From: Halobaculum litoreum
Lineage (GTDB): Archaea > Halobacteriota > Halobacteria > Halobacteriales > Haloferacaceae
Reading direction: 5' to 3'
Assembly: GCF_030127125.1 (NCBI RefSeq)
Contig: NZ_CP126156.1
Coordinates: 992,001-1,056,000 of the forward strand
DNA length: 64,000 nt
Shown: positions 8,100 to 16,192 of the stretch, one piece after another
How positions within the stretch are numbered: position 1 is the stretch's first letter
Layout of the letters: the number at the start of each line of letters is the position of its first letter
Made by a program: the position numbers and the translations under genes
The notes under the pieces: model-generated
The model's database searches: none
What the model saw: only the letters and a program-made list of their open reading frames with translations
What the model was told of the DNA's origin: nothing

Positions 8100-8381
8100 C
8101 TACCGGCCGCGACGCGGGGCCGTCCCGGCCTGCCGCAGCGACATGTAGAGGACGACGCCGAACGACCCCATCAGCAGCCCGAACTCGACGCCGTCGGGCG
8201 TGCCGGAGTTGCCGACGAGGAACAGCACGAAGCTCGCCGCCGCCGCCAGCAGCGCCAGGAGGTACAGCACGGCCGGCCGGGCGCCGGGGTCGGTGAGGAT
8301 ACGGACCGCCGCCGCGGCGTCGCGCCGGACGCCCTCGACCGCACCCCGCACTCGCCGTCGCAGCCAACGCAGTAGAGACAT
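8100..8381 (-). CDS. small two-helix membrane protein
   Basis: The 93-residue product has a basic, amphipathic N-terminus (SLLRWLRRRVRGAVEGVRRD), then two hydrophobic segments near residues 40-57 and 66-82 and a basic tail (APRRGR). A TTTAATG box lies 28 nt before ATG 8381. It diverges from the DUF309 gene. I recognise no family; the basic ends suggest both termini face the cytoplasm. Confidence 0.65.
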   Translation of the reverse strand: MSLLRWLRRRVRGAVEGVRRDAAAAVRILTDPGARPAVLYLLALLAAAASFVLFLVGNSGTPDGVEFGLLMGSFGVVLYMSLRQAGTAPRRGR

Positions 8382-8489
8382 CGACGTGTCGGAGGACGCG
8401 ACGGCGCGCATTAAACCCAACTTCCGCGGCACCGGTCGGGCGCGCCGCCGGGCGACGGAGTGATGGGGCTCGCCCGCCCACCGGCAGGC

Positions 8490-8975
8490 ATGGACGACCA
8501 CACGCGCGACCCGAGCGTCGCGCCGCCGCTCGGGAACCCGACGGGGTGGCGCCGCGAGGAGCGCGTCTGGGAACACGCCACCCTCCGCCGGGCGACCGAA
8601 CACGGGGTGCGGCTGTTCAACGCCGGCGACTACCACGAGAGCCACGACTGCTTCGAGGACGAGTGGTACAACTACGGCGGCGGCTCCACCGAGAGCGCCT
8701 TCCTCCACGGGATGGTGCAGGTCGCCGCCGGCGCGTACAAACACTTCGACTTCGAGGACGACGGCGGGATGCGCAGCCTGTTCGAGACCGCGCTCCAGTA
8801 CCTCCACGGCGTCCCCGGCGACTTCTACGGCGTCGACGTCGACGACGTGCGCGACACGCTCCGGCACGCCCTCGAGGACCCCGCGGTGCTCGGCGGCTGG
8901 CGGATCGAGCTCGACGGCCAGCGCGCCGAGGCGTACGAGGCCGACTACGAGTACGCCGCGTCGCTGGGACACTGA
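8490..8975 (+). CDS. DUF309 family protein
   Basis: The 161-residue protein carries the DUF309 helical signature: [19 protein letters not shown] (His, Glu and Trp of the HxxxE..W type) and [18 protein letters not shown]309 proteins are small helical proteins of unknown function. ATG 8490 is chosen over the upstream ATG at 8460 because the conserved part starts well inside and the extra residues look non-coding. Single gene, convergent with nothing nearby. Confidence 0.85.
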   Translation: MDDHTRDPSVAPPLGNPTGWRREERVWEHATLRRATEHGVRLFNAGDYHESHDCFEDEWYNYGGGSTESAFLHGMVQVAAGAYKHFDFEDDGGMRSLFETALQYLHGVPGDFYGVDVDDVRDTLRHALEDPAVLGGWRIELDGQRAEAYEADYEYAASLGH

Positions 8976-9010
8976 GCCGGTCGCCCGACTCGATCCCCGC
9001 CACCCGCGCG

Positions 9011-9015
9011 CTTTT
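9011..9015 (+). promoter_or_regulatory. T-rich promoter box for M42 peptidase gene
   Basis: CTTTT is centred about 27 nt before ATG 9040, the recurring leaderless-promoter spacing in this window. Confidence 0.4.
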
Positions 9016-9039
9016 CGTCGGCGGGCCGGACGCACGGGT

Positions 9040-10071
9040 ATGCACGGCTTCGACCTGCTGCGCGAACTCACCGAGGCACACGGCCCCGTCGGCCACGAGC
9101 GCGAGCCCCGCGAGACCGTCGTCCGGGAGTTCGAGACGAGCGTCGACCGCGTCCGCGTCGACGCCATGGGGAACGCCGTCGGCACCGTCGAGGGCGACCC
9201 GGACGCCCCGGAACTGCTGATCGCGGCACATATGGACGAGATCGGGTTCGTCGTCCGGCACGTCGACGACGAGGGGTTCGTCCGCGTCCGCTCGCTGGGC
9301 GGGTGGAACGCCGAGGTGCTGCGGTCGATGCGGGTGCGCGTCCACGCCGACGACGGCGACGACCCCGTCGACGGCGTGATCGGCGCGGTGCCGGCGCACG
9401 TCCGCGACACCGACGGCGAGCAGGCCGTGACCGGCGTCGCCATCGATCTGGGCCTCGACGCCGCGGCGGCGCGCGAGCGCGTCGCCGTCGGCGACGCGGT
9501 GACGGCTCGTGCGCCGACCGAGCGGATCGGCGACTGCGTCGCGGGCAAGGCGCTCGACGACCGCGCCGGCGTCTGGGCGGTGCTCCGGGCGGCCGAGCGC
9601 GCCGCCCCCGCGGGGACGGTCCACTTCGTCGCGACGACCCAGGAGGAGGTCGGCCTGCGCGGCGCCGAGGGGCTCGCCGTCGACGCCGAGCCGGACCTCG
9701 CGCTCGCGGTCGACGGCACCCTCGAACGCTCGACGCCCGGCGTCGCGCCCGCGGACCGCGTGACGACGCTCGGCGACGGCGTCGGGATCAAACACCTCGA
9801 CGCGACGGTCGTCCCCACGCCGGCGGTCGTCCGGCGGCTGGAGGCGCTCGCGGACGAACGGGGGATCCCGTACCAGCGCGAGGTCGCCGAGAACATCGGC
9901 ACGGACACGGGCGCGCTCCAGACCGCGGCGGGGTCGACGCCCGTCGGCGCGGTGTCGGTCCCCGTTCGGTACCACCACTCGACCGTCGAGACGGCCCACG
10001 TCGACGACCTCGCGGCGACGGTCGACCTGCTCGTCGCCGCCGCGGAGGCGGGCGCGGACGGCCTGCGCTGA
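9040..10071 (+). CDS. M42-family metallo-aminopeptidase, copy 1
   Basis: The 343-residue protein matches M42 glutamyl aminopeptidase/endoglucanase-like enzymes, two-zinc peptidases that form tetrahedral dodecamers and trim peptides in the cytoplasm. The co-catalytic motifs are present in order: AHMDEIGF (His, Asp), KALDDRAG (bridging Asp), QEEVGLRGA (catalytic and ligand Glu), AVDGT (Asp) and the C-terminal YHHSTVETAH (His). Length is normal. A second, divergent M42 gene lies at 17440. Transcribed alone from a T-rich box. Confidence 0.92.
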   Translation: MHGFDLLRELTEAHGPVGHEREPRETVVREFETSVDRVRVDAMGNAVGTVEGDPDAPELLIAAHMDEIGFVVRHVDDEGFVRVRSLGGWNAEVLRSMRVRVHADDGDDPVDGVIGAVPAHVRDTDGEQAVTGVAIDLGLDAAAARERVAVGDAVTARAPTERIGDCVAGKALDDRAGVWAVLRAAERAAPAGTVHFVATTQEEVGLRGAEGLAVDAEPDLALAVDGTLERSTPGVAPADRVTTLGDGVGIKHLDATVVPTPAVVRRLEALADERGIPYQREVAENIGTDTGALQTAAGSTPVGAVSVPVRYHHSTVETAHVDDLAATVDLLVAAAEAGADGLR

Positions 10072-10173
10072 GCAGGCCCGGGCCGGGGTCGCCTCCGCCG
10101 GCGGCGGACGGGGAACGGTCGCGTGGGAATCCGCGACACGGTGAACCGTCGGCGGCGCGAACGTCGACCGCTC

Positions 10174-10564
10174 ATGCCGAGCGACCCCGACCGGCTGTTG
10201 CGCGCGGGACTCGTCGTCGTCGCCGCGCTCGGGCTCGCCTCAATCGGCGTACTGGGGTACGTCGCCGCGACCGCCGGGGACGCCGACGACGCCGCGCCGA
10301 TGCGCGCCGTGGAGTGGGGCTCGACCGCGTGAACGACACCCACGTCGGGGTCGTGCACGCGGGGGTCCCGCGGTGCCGACGGCCGACCTCCGCGTCACCG
10401 TCGACGGCATCGAACGACGGCCGGCGTGGGGCGCCGCGCGGATCGCCGAGGGCGACGCCGGCACCGTGCGCGCGGACCCGGGGTCGCGTGTGTCGCTGTT
10501 GTGGGACCGCTCGCGCGTGGACACGGTCGTGCTGGCCCGCTGGACGCTCCCGGCGACCGGGTGA
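10174..10564 (+). pseudogene. type IV pilin-like protein (DUF1628-like), doubly frameshifted
   Basis: Three frames join into one pilin-like protein of about 130 residues. The first (10174-10330) gives a short basic start and one hydrophobic helix (LLRAGLVVVAALGLASIGVL). Adding one base in the GGGG at 10316-10319 and one in the G5 run at 10361-10365 gives VNDTHVGVVHAGGPAVPTAD, which mirrors [17 protein letters not shown] in the intact pilin at 35129, and an end LLWDRSRVDTVVLARWTL. No classical prepilin cleavage site was recognised. It may be a decayed gene or two base-calling errors. Confidence 0.6.
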
Positions 10565-10589
10565 GGGCGACACCGGCTTTCCAGTGCTA

Positions 10590-10602
10590 GGCAATATCTG
10601 CC
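10590..10602. promoter_or_regulatory. inverted repeat overlapping the promoter of the cox-locus plus-strand genes
   Basis: GGCA-ATATC-TGCC lies 35-47 nt before ATG 10637, just upstream of the TATA-like CGTTATGC (10606-10613). GGCAATA recurs at 15478-15484 in the coxB promoter. It is a candidate operator. Confidence 0.4.
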
Positions 10603-10605
10603 AAA

Positions 10606-10613
10606 CGTTATGC
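10606..10613 (+). promoter_or_regulatory. TATA-like box for the 145-residue membrane protein gene
   Basis: CGTTATGC is centred about 28 nt before ATG 10637. This box contains the alternative ATG at 10610, which argues against that start. Confidence 0.45.
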
Positions 10614-10636
10614 TCGGCGCTCCCGAACCCTCCCCC

Positions 10637-11074
10637 ATGACAACGACGGCCTCCCTCGTCACCACCGTCGTCACCGGCGCGGTGCTCGTCGCCGTCGCTG
10701 CCTACGCCGTCCGGGCGTTCCCGTGGCAGCGGCTCCCCACCCGGGCGGCCGCGGCCCCGGGCAGCGGCGCGGGCGCGACGGCCGCGCTCCCCGGCGACAC
10801 CGCACGGCCCTCGTGGGCGCCGGTCGCGCTCGGCGGGGTCGCCGTCGTCGCGCTCGGCGCCGGAGTGGGCGCGGCGCTCGTGCCCACGACGCCCGTGCTC
10901 GGGGCGCTCCTCGGGCTGTTCGCGGGGCTGATCGCGCTGTACGTCACGTGGGGGTCGTACCACATCTGTCGCGCCCGCGGCATGACGTACGCACAGGCGG
11001 TCGGCGTCGGGGTGTGGATCCTCGCGATGGTGTTCCTCGTGGGCGTGGTCGCCCGACTCGTCCTCGGCGGGTGA
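10637..11074 (+). CDS. multi-helix membrane protein of the cytochrome oxidase locus
   Basis: The 145-residue product has hydrophobic segments at about 8-28, 58-78, 82-104 and 120-143, with a conserved-looking loop TWGSYHICRARGMTYAQAVGVG between the last two. It contains a single Cys and His in that loop. It is followed after 6 nt by another membrane-protein gene, so the two form an operon convergent with the cox genes. The context suggests a role in oxidase assembly or regulation, but no characterised family was recognised. Confidence 0.65.
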   Translation: MTTTASLVTTVVTGAVLVAVAAYAVRAFPWQRLPTRAAAAPGSGAGATAALPGDTARPSWAPVALGGVAVVALGAGVGAALVPTTPVLGALLGLFAGLIALYVTWGSYHICRARGMTYAQAVGVGVWILAMVFLVGVVARLVLGG

Positions 11075-11080
11075 TCCCGC

Positions 11081-11809
11081 GTGTCGGGTGACCCGGCGAC
11101 GCGCGAGGGCGGCGCCGCGGAGCGGCGCTGGCCCGCCGGCGGCGTCCCCCTGCCGTCGGTCGGTCGACTCGGGGTCGCGCTGTGGGCCGCGGTGCTCGGC
11201 GTCGAGGCGGCGCTGCTCGTCGCGTACTTCTCGCTCGCCGACGCGACGGTGCTCCGCCTCGGCTACGTGCTCGCCCCGTTCGTCTGGATCGACGCCGGGA
11301 TCTGGGCGGTCGCGCGGACCGACCCGCCGCCCGCGCCGCGGCGGCGCCGGCTCGCGGCGGGCACGCTGGCGACCGGCTACTTCCTCCTGTTGCTCGCGGT
11401 CACCGGCTTGCTCGGTCCCGGGTCGGGCGGCTCCGTCGTCTGGCTCGAACTCGGGGGCGGCTCGCCGGGGTGGGGGCCGGTGATCCGGTACGGCGGCGCG
11501 CTGGTGTCGGTCACGTTCGTCCCGTTCCGCGTCGTCGGCTACCTCGCGCTGGCGTACCTCGTGTACGTTGCGACGCTGGAGGCGAGCGCGGCCGCGCTGT
11601 CGGGCGCGCTCGGCCTCGCCGCGTGTGTGAGCTGTGGCTTCTCGGTGGTGCTCTCGCTGGTCGCCGGGCTCACGGGCGGGTCGGCCGCGGCGCTCGGCGC
11701 CGTGTACGCCGCCTCCGTCGAGGTGTCGACGGGCGTGTTCCTGCTCGCGGTGCTGCTGTTGACGCTCGGGCCGGACGCCGGGCGACGACTGGCGAAGCGA
11801 CTCCGGTGA
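11081..11809 (+). CDS. polytopic membrane protein with CVSCG motif (DUF7546-like)
   Basis: The 242-residue product starts at GTG 11081, six bases after the previous stop. It has about seven hydrophobic segments. The helix ACVSCGFSVVLSLVAG carries a Cys-x-x-Cys pair inside or at the edge of the membrane, a layout that could bind copper or undergo thiol exchange, and it lies opposite a complete cytochrome oxidase operon. Copper handling or oxidase biogenesis is inference from position and motif only. The DUF7546 label is tentative. Confidence 0.6.
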   Translation: MSGDPATREGGAAERRWPAGGVPLPSVGRLGVALWAAVLGVEAALLVAYFSLADATVLRLGYVLAPFVWIDAGIWAVARTDPPPAPRRRRLAAGTLATGYFLLLLAVTGLLGPGSGGSVVWLELGGGSPGWGPVIRYGGALVSVTFVPFRVVGYLALAYLVYVATLEASAAALSGALGLAACVSCGFSVVLSLVAGLTGGSAAALGAVYAASVEVSTGVFLLAVLLLTLGPDAGRRLAKRLR

Positions 11810-11845
11810 CCCGGTCGAGCACCCCGCGGGGGCGGCGACGGCCCC

Positions 11846-12115
11846 TCAGAGGATCGAGTACGCCGCCGCGGCCGTGAGCGCGAGCGCGCCGAGCAGGCCG
11901 GCGGAGACGACGAGCGCCACGCCGCGAGGCTCGAACTTGAGGTGCTGGTAGTAGCCGACGACGAACAGCGCCTTCACCGCCGACAGCACCATGATCGCCG
12001 CGAACGCCGCCCAGTACGTCTCCTCGAGGAAGCCCGCCCGCTCGATGAGCACCTGTACCGTCGCGAGGACGAACAGGACCACGTAGATCGCCGTGTACAC
12101 TTTGGTGGATGTCAT
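11846..12115 (-). CDS. coxD: cytochrome c oxidase subunit IV-like protein
   Basis: The 89-residue protein has three hydrophobic segments (about 6-24, 35-55 and 66-86) and the YYQHLKFEPRG loop seen in prokaryotic cytochrome oxidase subunit IV (COX4/CtaF type). It lies 10 bp after coxC on the same strand and so is the last gene of the oxidase operon. It should be a small accessory subunit of the haem-copper oxidase in the cytoplasmic membrane. Confidence 0.85.
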   Translation of the reverse strand: MTSTKVYTAIYVVLFVLATVQVLIERAGFLEETYWAAFAAIMVLSAVKALFVVGYYQHLKFEPRGVALVVSAGLLGALALTAAAAYSIL

Positions 12116-12125
12116 TGTGGGTGCC

Positions 12126-12971
12126 TCACAGGATGTAGAACAGCGGGAACAGGAACAGCCAGACGACGTCGACGAAGTGCCAGTACAGGCCGAAGTGCTC
12201 GATGGGCTCGTCGTCGCCCATGTACGCCCCGCGGGACGCGCGGCCGATCATGTACAGCGTGACGAGGAGGCCGACCGCGACGTGGGCGCCGTGGAGCCCC
12301 GTCGTCAGGTAGAACGTCGACGACGCGATGTTCGTCGAGAGGTCCCAGCCGTTCGGGAACGCCGCCCCGTGGACGTGGAACAGGTGCTGCCACTCCAGCG
12401 CCTTGTTGATCAGGAACGCCACGCCCAGCCCGAACGTCGCCACGAGGCTCCCGACGAGCACGCGCGGCCGCTCCTCGCGCGCGGCCACCATCGCGATGAC
12501 GACGCTGAAACTGCTCGTCAGCAGGAGGTAGGTGTTGATCAGTCCGGGCAGCGGGACGTGGGCCGCGGGGATCAGGTCGTGCCACGCCTGCCAGCCGTGG
12601 GCGACGCGGACGAACGCGTACGCGCCGATGAACGCCCCGAACAACACCACGTCGCTCGCGAGGAACACCCACATGCCGAGTTTGGTGTTCTCCACCTCCG
12701 CGAACGGCCACTGGGCGGCCCACTCGACGACGGGCCCGCCGAACGGCTCCATCGTCATCGCGACGAGCGCGCCGAGCGTGACGACCGCGCCCGACACCAG
12801 CAGTCCGAGGTAGACGCCGCCGGCCGTCCCGTCGACGAACGACCCCTGCCGGATGCCCGAGGCGCCCAACAGGGTGAGGAACGCCCCCGCGGCGACGATC
12901 ACGGGCCAGACGCTCGCGTGGCTCTCGTGGCGGTCGTGGCCCGTCTCGACGGCCGTCGCGGGCGGCGTCAC
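12126..12971 (-). CDS. coxC: cytochrome c oxidase subunit III
   Basis: The 281-residue protein has seven hydrophobic helices and the subunit III hallmarks NTKLGMWVFLASDVVLFG, the HGLHxxHV-type motif (TTGLHGAHVAVGLL), and a C-terminus HFVDVVWLFLFPLFYIL. It begins at a GTG that overlaps the coxA stop as GTGA, evidence of translational coupling. Subunit III supports proton pumping and stability of the terminal oxidase. Confidence 0.95.
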   Translation of the reverse strand: MTPPATAVETGHDRHESHASVWPVIVAAGAFLTLLGASGIRQGSFVDGTAGGVYLGLLVSGAVVTLGALVAMTMEPFGGPVVEWAAQWPFAEVENTKLGMWVFLASDVVLFGAFIGAYAFVRVAHGWQAWHDLIPAAHVPLPGLINTYLLLTSSFSVVIAMVAAREERPRVLVGSLVATFGLGVAFLINKALEWQHLFHVHGAAFPNGWDLSTNIASSTFYLTTGLHGAHVAVGLLVTLYMIGRASRGAYMGDDEPIEHFGLYWHFVDVVWLFLFPLFYIL

Positions 12972-14662
12972 CCCTCGCGGCGGAGGAGCGTCCCGCCGTC
13001 GGCCGCGGCGGCGGCCGCCCCGCCGGCGCCCGTCGACTCGGCGCGCACCGTCGCCTCGTCGAGGTAGCGCAGTTCCCCCTCGGTGTAGTCGGGGTAGCCG
13101 TCGTAGTTCTCCAGCGGCGGCGGCGACGACACGGTCCACTCGGCGGTGCTGGCGTACTCCCAGGGGCTCGCGGACGCCTCCTCGCCGGCCCACGCGCTCC
13201 GGTAGAGGTTGTAGAACATGACGAGGAACGACGACCCCAGCAGGAAGCCGCCGACCGTCGCCAGTTGGTGCCACGGCTCCAGCGACGACTGGTAGGCGAA
13301 CACGCGCCGCGGCGTCTCCCAGGCGACGAACATCGGGAAGTACAGCAGATTGAAGCCGACGAAGTACATCGCGAAGTGGACCTTCCCGAGGAACTCGTCG
13401 TACATCCGCCCCGTGAACTTGGGGAACCAGTAGTAGATGCCGCCGATCAGCGCCGTGACGCCGCCGACCATCACGTAGTGGAAGTGGGCGACGACCCAGT
13501 AGGTGCCCCGGAACTCGTAGTCGAGGACGACCGCGCCGAGGAACACCCCCGTGATCCCCCCGAGGATGAAGAGGACGAGCGCGCCGAAGTTGAAGAGGAA
13601 CGGCGTCGAGAAGCGGATGTCCCCCTTCTTCAGCGTGTAGATGAGCGCGAACACCATCAGGTCGAACGGCAACGAGATGCCGATGGTGGTCGCCATGAAC
13701 AGCGTCTTGACGTTCAGCGAGATGCTCGTCAGGAACATGTGGTGCATCCAGACGAAGAAGCTCTGCACCGCCACCAGGACCATCGCCGCGATGAACCACT
13801 TGCGGCCGACGATGCGGCGCCCGGTGAACGTCTGGAACACCTCCGCCATCACCCCGAGCGCGGGGAAGAACACGATGTACACCTCCGGGTGACCGAAGAA
13901 CCAGAACAGGTGGGTCCACAGCAGCGCGCCGCCGGGACTGCTCTGAGCGAAGTACATCGTCCCGAGGAGCCGGTCCGACGAGAGGACGAGCAGCGCCGCC
14001 AACAGCGCGGCGAACGCGAACAGCATCATCCAGACGGTGAGGAGGATCGTCCACGTGAACAGCGGCATCCGCCACAGCGACAGCCCCTTCGCCCGCATCC
14101 GGTGGATCGTGGTGATGAAGTTCACCCCGCCGACCGTCACCGAGGCCGTGAACAGGATCAGCGCGAACACCGTCGTCGTCGCGCCCAGACTCGGCATGAA
14201 CGTCGGGACGTTCAGCGGCGCGTACATCGTCCACCCGCCCGAGAACGACGTGCCCTGGAAGAACGACACCCCGAACAGCAGCCCGGAGAACAGGTACAGC
14301 CAGTAGCTCAGGGCGTTCAGTCGCGGGAACGCGAGGTCCTTGGCGCCGATCTGCAGCGGCACGACGTAGTTCGCCAGCCCGATGGCCAGCGGCGAGAGGA
14401 ACCAGAACACCATCAGCAGGCCGTGGGCCGAGACCGCCTGGTTGTACGCGACGGGGCCGAGCAGCCCCTCGCCGGGCGCGCGCGACACCCACAGCTGACT
14501 CCGGACCAACAGCGCCAGCACGCCCCCGAACACGAGGAAGAACAGCGAGGTGCCGACGTACAGCAACCCCACGTCCTTGTGGTTCGTCGTGACGAACCAC
14601 CGCTTCAGCGTCGTCGCGTCCGGCAGCTCCGGGGTCGCGAGCCGGCTCGCGCCGTCGCTCAC
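12968..14662 (-). CDS. coxA: cytochrome c oxidase subunit I
   Basis: The 564-residue, twelve-helix catalytic subunit holds haem a, haem a3 and CuB. Visible residues are the low-spin haem ligand region SAHGLLMVFWF, the CuB/D-channel motif FFGHPEVYIV, the CuB histidine pair WMHHMF, and VVAHFHYVMVGG with the haem a3/a ligands. The E and Y of HPEVY indicate an A-type oxidase. The GTG start overlaps the coxB stop as GTGA. The N-terminus DATTLKRWFVTTNHKDVG aligns with the family. Confidence 0.97.
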   Translation of the reverse strand: MSDGASRLATPELPDATTLKRWFVTTNHKDVGLLYVGTSLFFLVFGGVLALLVRSQLWVSRAPGEGLLGPVAYNQAVSAHGLLMVFWFLSPLAIGLANYVVPLQIGAKDLAFPRLNALSYWLYLFSGLLFGVSFFQGTSFSGGWTMYAPLNVPTFMPSLGATTTVFALILFTASVTVGGVNFITTIHRMRAKGLSLWRMPLFTWTILLTVWMMLFAFAALLAALLVLSSDRLLGTMYFAQSSPGGALLWTHLFWFFGHPEVYIVFFPALGVMAEVFQTFTGRRIVGRKWFIAAMVLVAVQSFFVWMHHMFLTSISLNVKTLFMATTIGISLPFDLMVFALIYTLKKGDIRFSTPFLFNFGALVLFILGGITGVFLGAVVLDYEFRGTYWVVAHFHYVMVGGVTALIGGIYYWFPKFTGRMYDEFLGKVHFAMYFVGFNLLYFPMFVAWETPRRVFAYQSSLEPWHQLATVGGFLLGSSFLVMFYNLYRSAWAGEEASASPWEYASTAEWTVSSPPPLENYDGYPDYTEGELRYLDEATVRAESTGAGGAAAAAADGGTLLRREG

Positions 14663-15462
14663 GCGCCCACCCCCTTGGCGGTCGTCGGGAGACGCGTCGG
14701 CCCGTCGGAGACCGTCGCGTTCGGGGCGCTCGCGTTCGCCGGGCCGGCGCTCGCGGACGTGTTCGCGTACCACGCCTCGTAGTCGGCCGGCTCCATGATC
14801 ACCACCTCCGTGTCCATGAACGAGTGGCCCGACCCGCACAGCTCGTAGCAGTGGGCGGCGTACGTGCCCGGCTCGTCGGCCACGAACCAGGTGCTCGTCG
14901 TCTGGCCGGGGATGGCGTCCGTCTTCACCCGCAAGCCGGGGACCCCGAAGTTGTGGAACACGTCCCGCGAGGTGACCGTGAGGTGGACGTCGGTGTCCGC
15001 GGGCGCGCGCAGGACGGTGCTCCGGTGGCCGTTGGGGTACACGAACGTCCACGAGAACTGACCGCCGATCACCTCGACCTCCAGCGCCTCCGGGTCGGCC
15101 GCGCTCCGCCCGGGGTCCTCCACGTACAACAGCGTGAGGTACGTCCACGAGATGAGCGAGACGACGACGACCGCGCTCAGCCCGAAGGAGACGAACAGCT
15201 TCCCCCCGCCCTCGCTCCCCCGCGGGAGCTCCCCCAACACCGGCCGCGACACGTCCCCGTCGTCGTGTTCGGCGCCCCGGCGGTACTGGAACGCCTTCAG
15301 TCCCATGTAGCCGAGGACGACCGCGCCCACCAGCGTCCCGAGCACGAGGAACACCTCGAAGATGCTGTCGAACACCTGTACCCGGGTGCCTCTGGGCACG
15401 AGCCCGCCCCCGCCCGTGTGGAGCGGGAGCGCGAGACCACGCACCGTGTCACACGGTACCAT
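14659..15462 (-). CDS. coxB: cytochrome c oxidase subunit II (CuA)
   Basis: The 267-residue protein has two membrane helices (about 32-56 and 88-113) and an external cupredoxin domain. All CuA ligands are present: H170, C205, E207 (backbone), C209, H213 and M216 within HCYELCGSGHSFM. It accepts electrons from a cupredoxin such as halocyanin and passes them to subunit I. It is the first gene of the oxidase operon; its 24-residue N-terminus before the first helix is Gly-rich and could be shorter if a later start is used. Confidence 0.95.
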   Translation of the reverse strand: MVPCDTVRGLALPLHTGGGGLVPRGTRVQVFDSIFEVFLVLGTLVGAVVLGYMGLKAFQYRRGAEHDDGDVSRPVLGELPRGSEGGGKLFVSFGLSAVVVVSLISWTYLTLLYVEDPGRSAADPEALEVEVIGGQFSWTFVYPNGHRSTVLRAPADTDVHLTVTSRDVFHNFGVPGLRVKTDAIPGQTTSTWFVADEPGTYAAHCYELCGSGHSFMDTEVVIMEPADYEAWYANTSASAGPANASAPNATVSDGPTRLPTTAKGVGA

Positions 15463-15477
15463 TGTTCAGAGTTTGCG

Positions 15478-15484
15478 GCAATAC
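15478..15484. promoter_or_regulatory. GGCAATA element in the coxB promoter region
   Basis: GGCAATACTTG (from 15478) matches GGCAATATCTG at 10590, the promoter of the opposing plus-strand genes of the same locus. It falls 16-26 nt upstream of ATG 15462, across the expected core promoter, so a bound regulator could block or assist TBP/TFB. Confidence 0.35.
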
Positions 15485-15548
15485 TTGTTAGCGCTATCGA
15501 CCATCTCACGACCGTGGGAGCGCCGACGGGTCCGGCGCGGCCGTCGGC

Positions 15549-16067
15549 TCAGACCCGGTGTTGCGGGATCCCGACCGTTCGGTCGAGGACGCCCGCGAGC
15601 ACGGCGCCGTACACCCAGTGGGCGACGAGCGAGACGACGAGGAACGCGCCGACGGTCGCCGCGCCGCCCTCCGGCCAGAAGGCGGGCACGAACCCGGTCC
15701 AGAAGATCGTCGCGAACGTCGCCCCCCTGACCGCGCGCGGCCGCTCCGGCGGGAGGTACGCCCCCACGACGAGGAACACCGTCGGAAGCAACACGGTGCC
15801 GCCGGCGACGAACAGCGCGAGCCCGAGCGCGAGCGTCGGCTCGATGCCGAGCAGTCCCGTGAGCGGGACGAACTCGACGACGGGGTCCGCGCTGAACAGC
15901 CCGAGCGCCGCCGGGAGCCCGACCAACAGCGGAAGCATCACGAGCATCCCGAGCAGGCCGCCCAGCATCGCGAAGCCGAGCACCTTCACCGTGATCGGGA
16001 TCGCCAGCTCCTCCCTCGTCTCCGCGACTGTCGTCTCCCCCGCCGCGAGCTCGGTCGGTTCGCTCAT
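15549..16067 (-). CDS. DUF6789-type membrane protein next to cox operon
   Basis: The 172-residue protein has four hydrophobic segments at about 25-50, 74-98, 109-128 and 140-165 and a conserved-looking loop TIFWTGFVPAFWPEGG. Haloarchaeal DUF6789 proteins of this form lie beside terminal oxidase genes. It has its own TATA-like GTTAAAC (16096-16102) 30 nt before ATG 16067, and precedes coxB by 86 bp on the same strand, so transcripts may continue into the cox genes. Role unknown. Confidence 0.65.
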   Translation of the reverse strand: MSEPTELAAGETTVAETREELAIPITVKVLGFAMLGGLLGMLVMLPLLVGLPAALGLFSADPVVEFVPLTGLLGIEPTLALGLALFVAGGTVLLPTVFLVVGAYLPPERPRAVRGATFATIFWTGFVPAFWPEGGAATVGAFLVVSLVAHWVYGAVLAGVLDRTVGIPQHRV

Positions 16068-16095
16068 GGTCGGGGAGCGGTTCGTCGCGTCGGCT

Positions 16096-16102
16096 GTTAA
16101 AC
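16096..16102 (-). promoter_or_regulatory. TATA-like box of DUF6789 gene
   Basis: On the minus strand GTTTAAC is centred about 30 nt before ATG 16067. Confidence 0.45.
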
Positions 16103-16192
16103 GCTAGCACACCGCATATTCATCTGACAGCGGATCGACCACGAACCGGCCGGAACCACGTCGCTCAAATGCATCCACCGCGGACACGGTGT

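Noticed and set aside
12126-14600. An 824-residue minus frame that begins upstream of coxC
   Set aside because: The upstream part is an off-frame copy of coxA; the real coxC starts at the GTG at 12971, coupled to the coxA stop.
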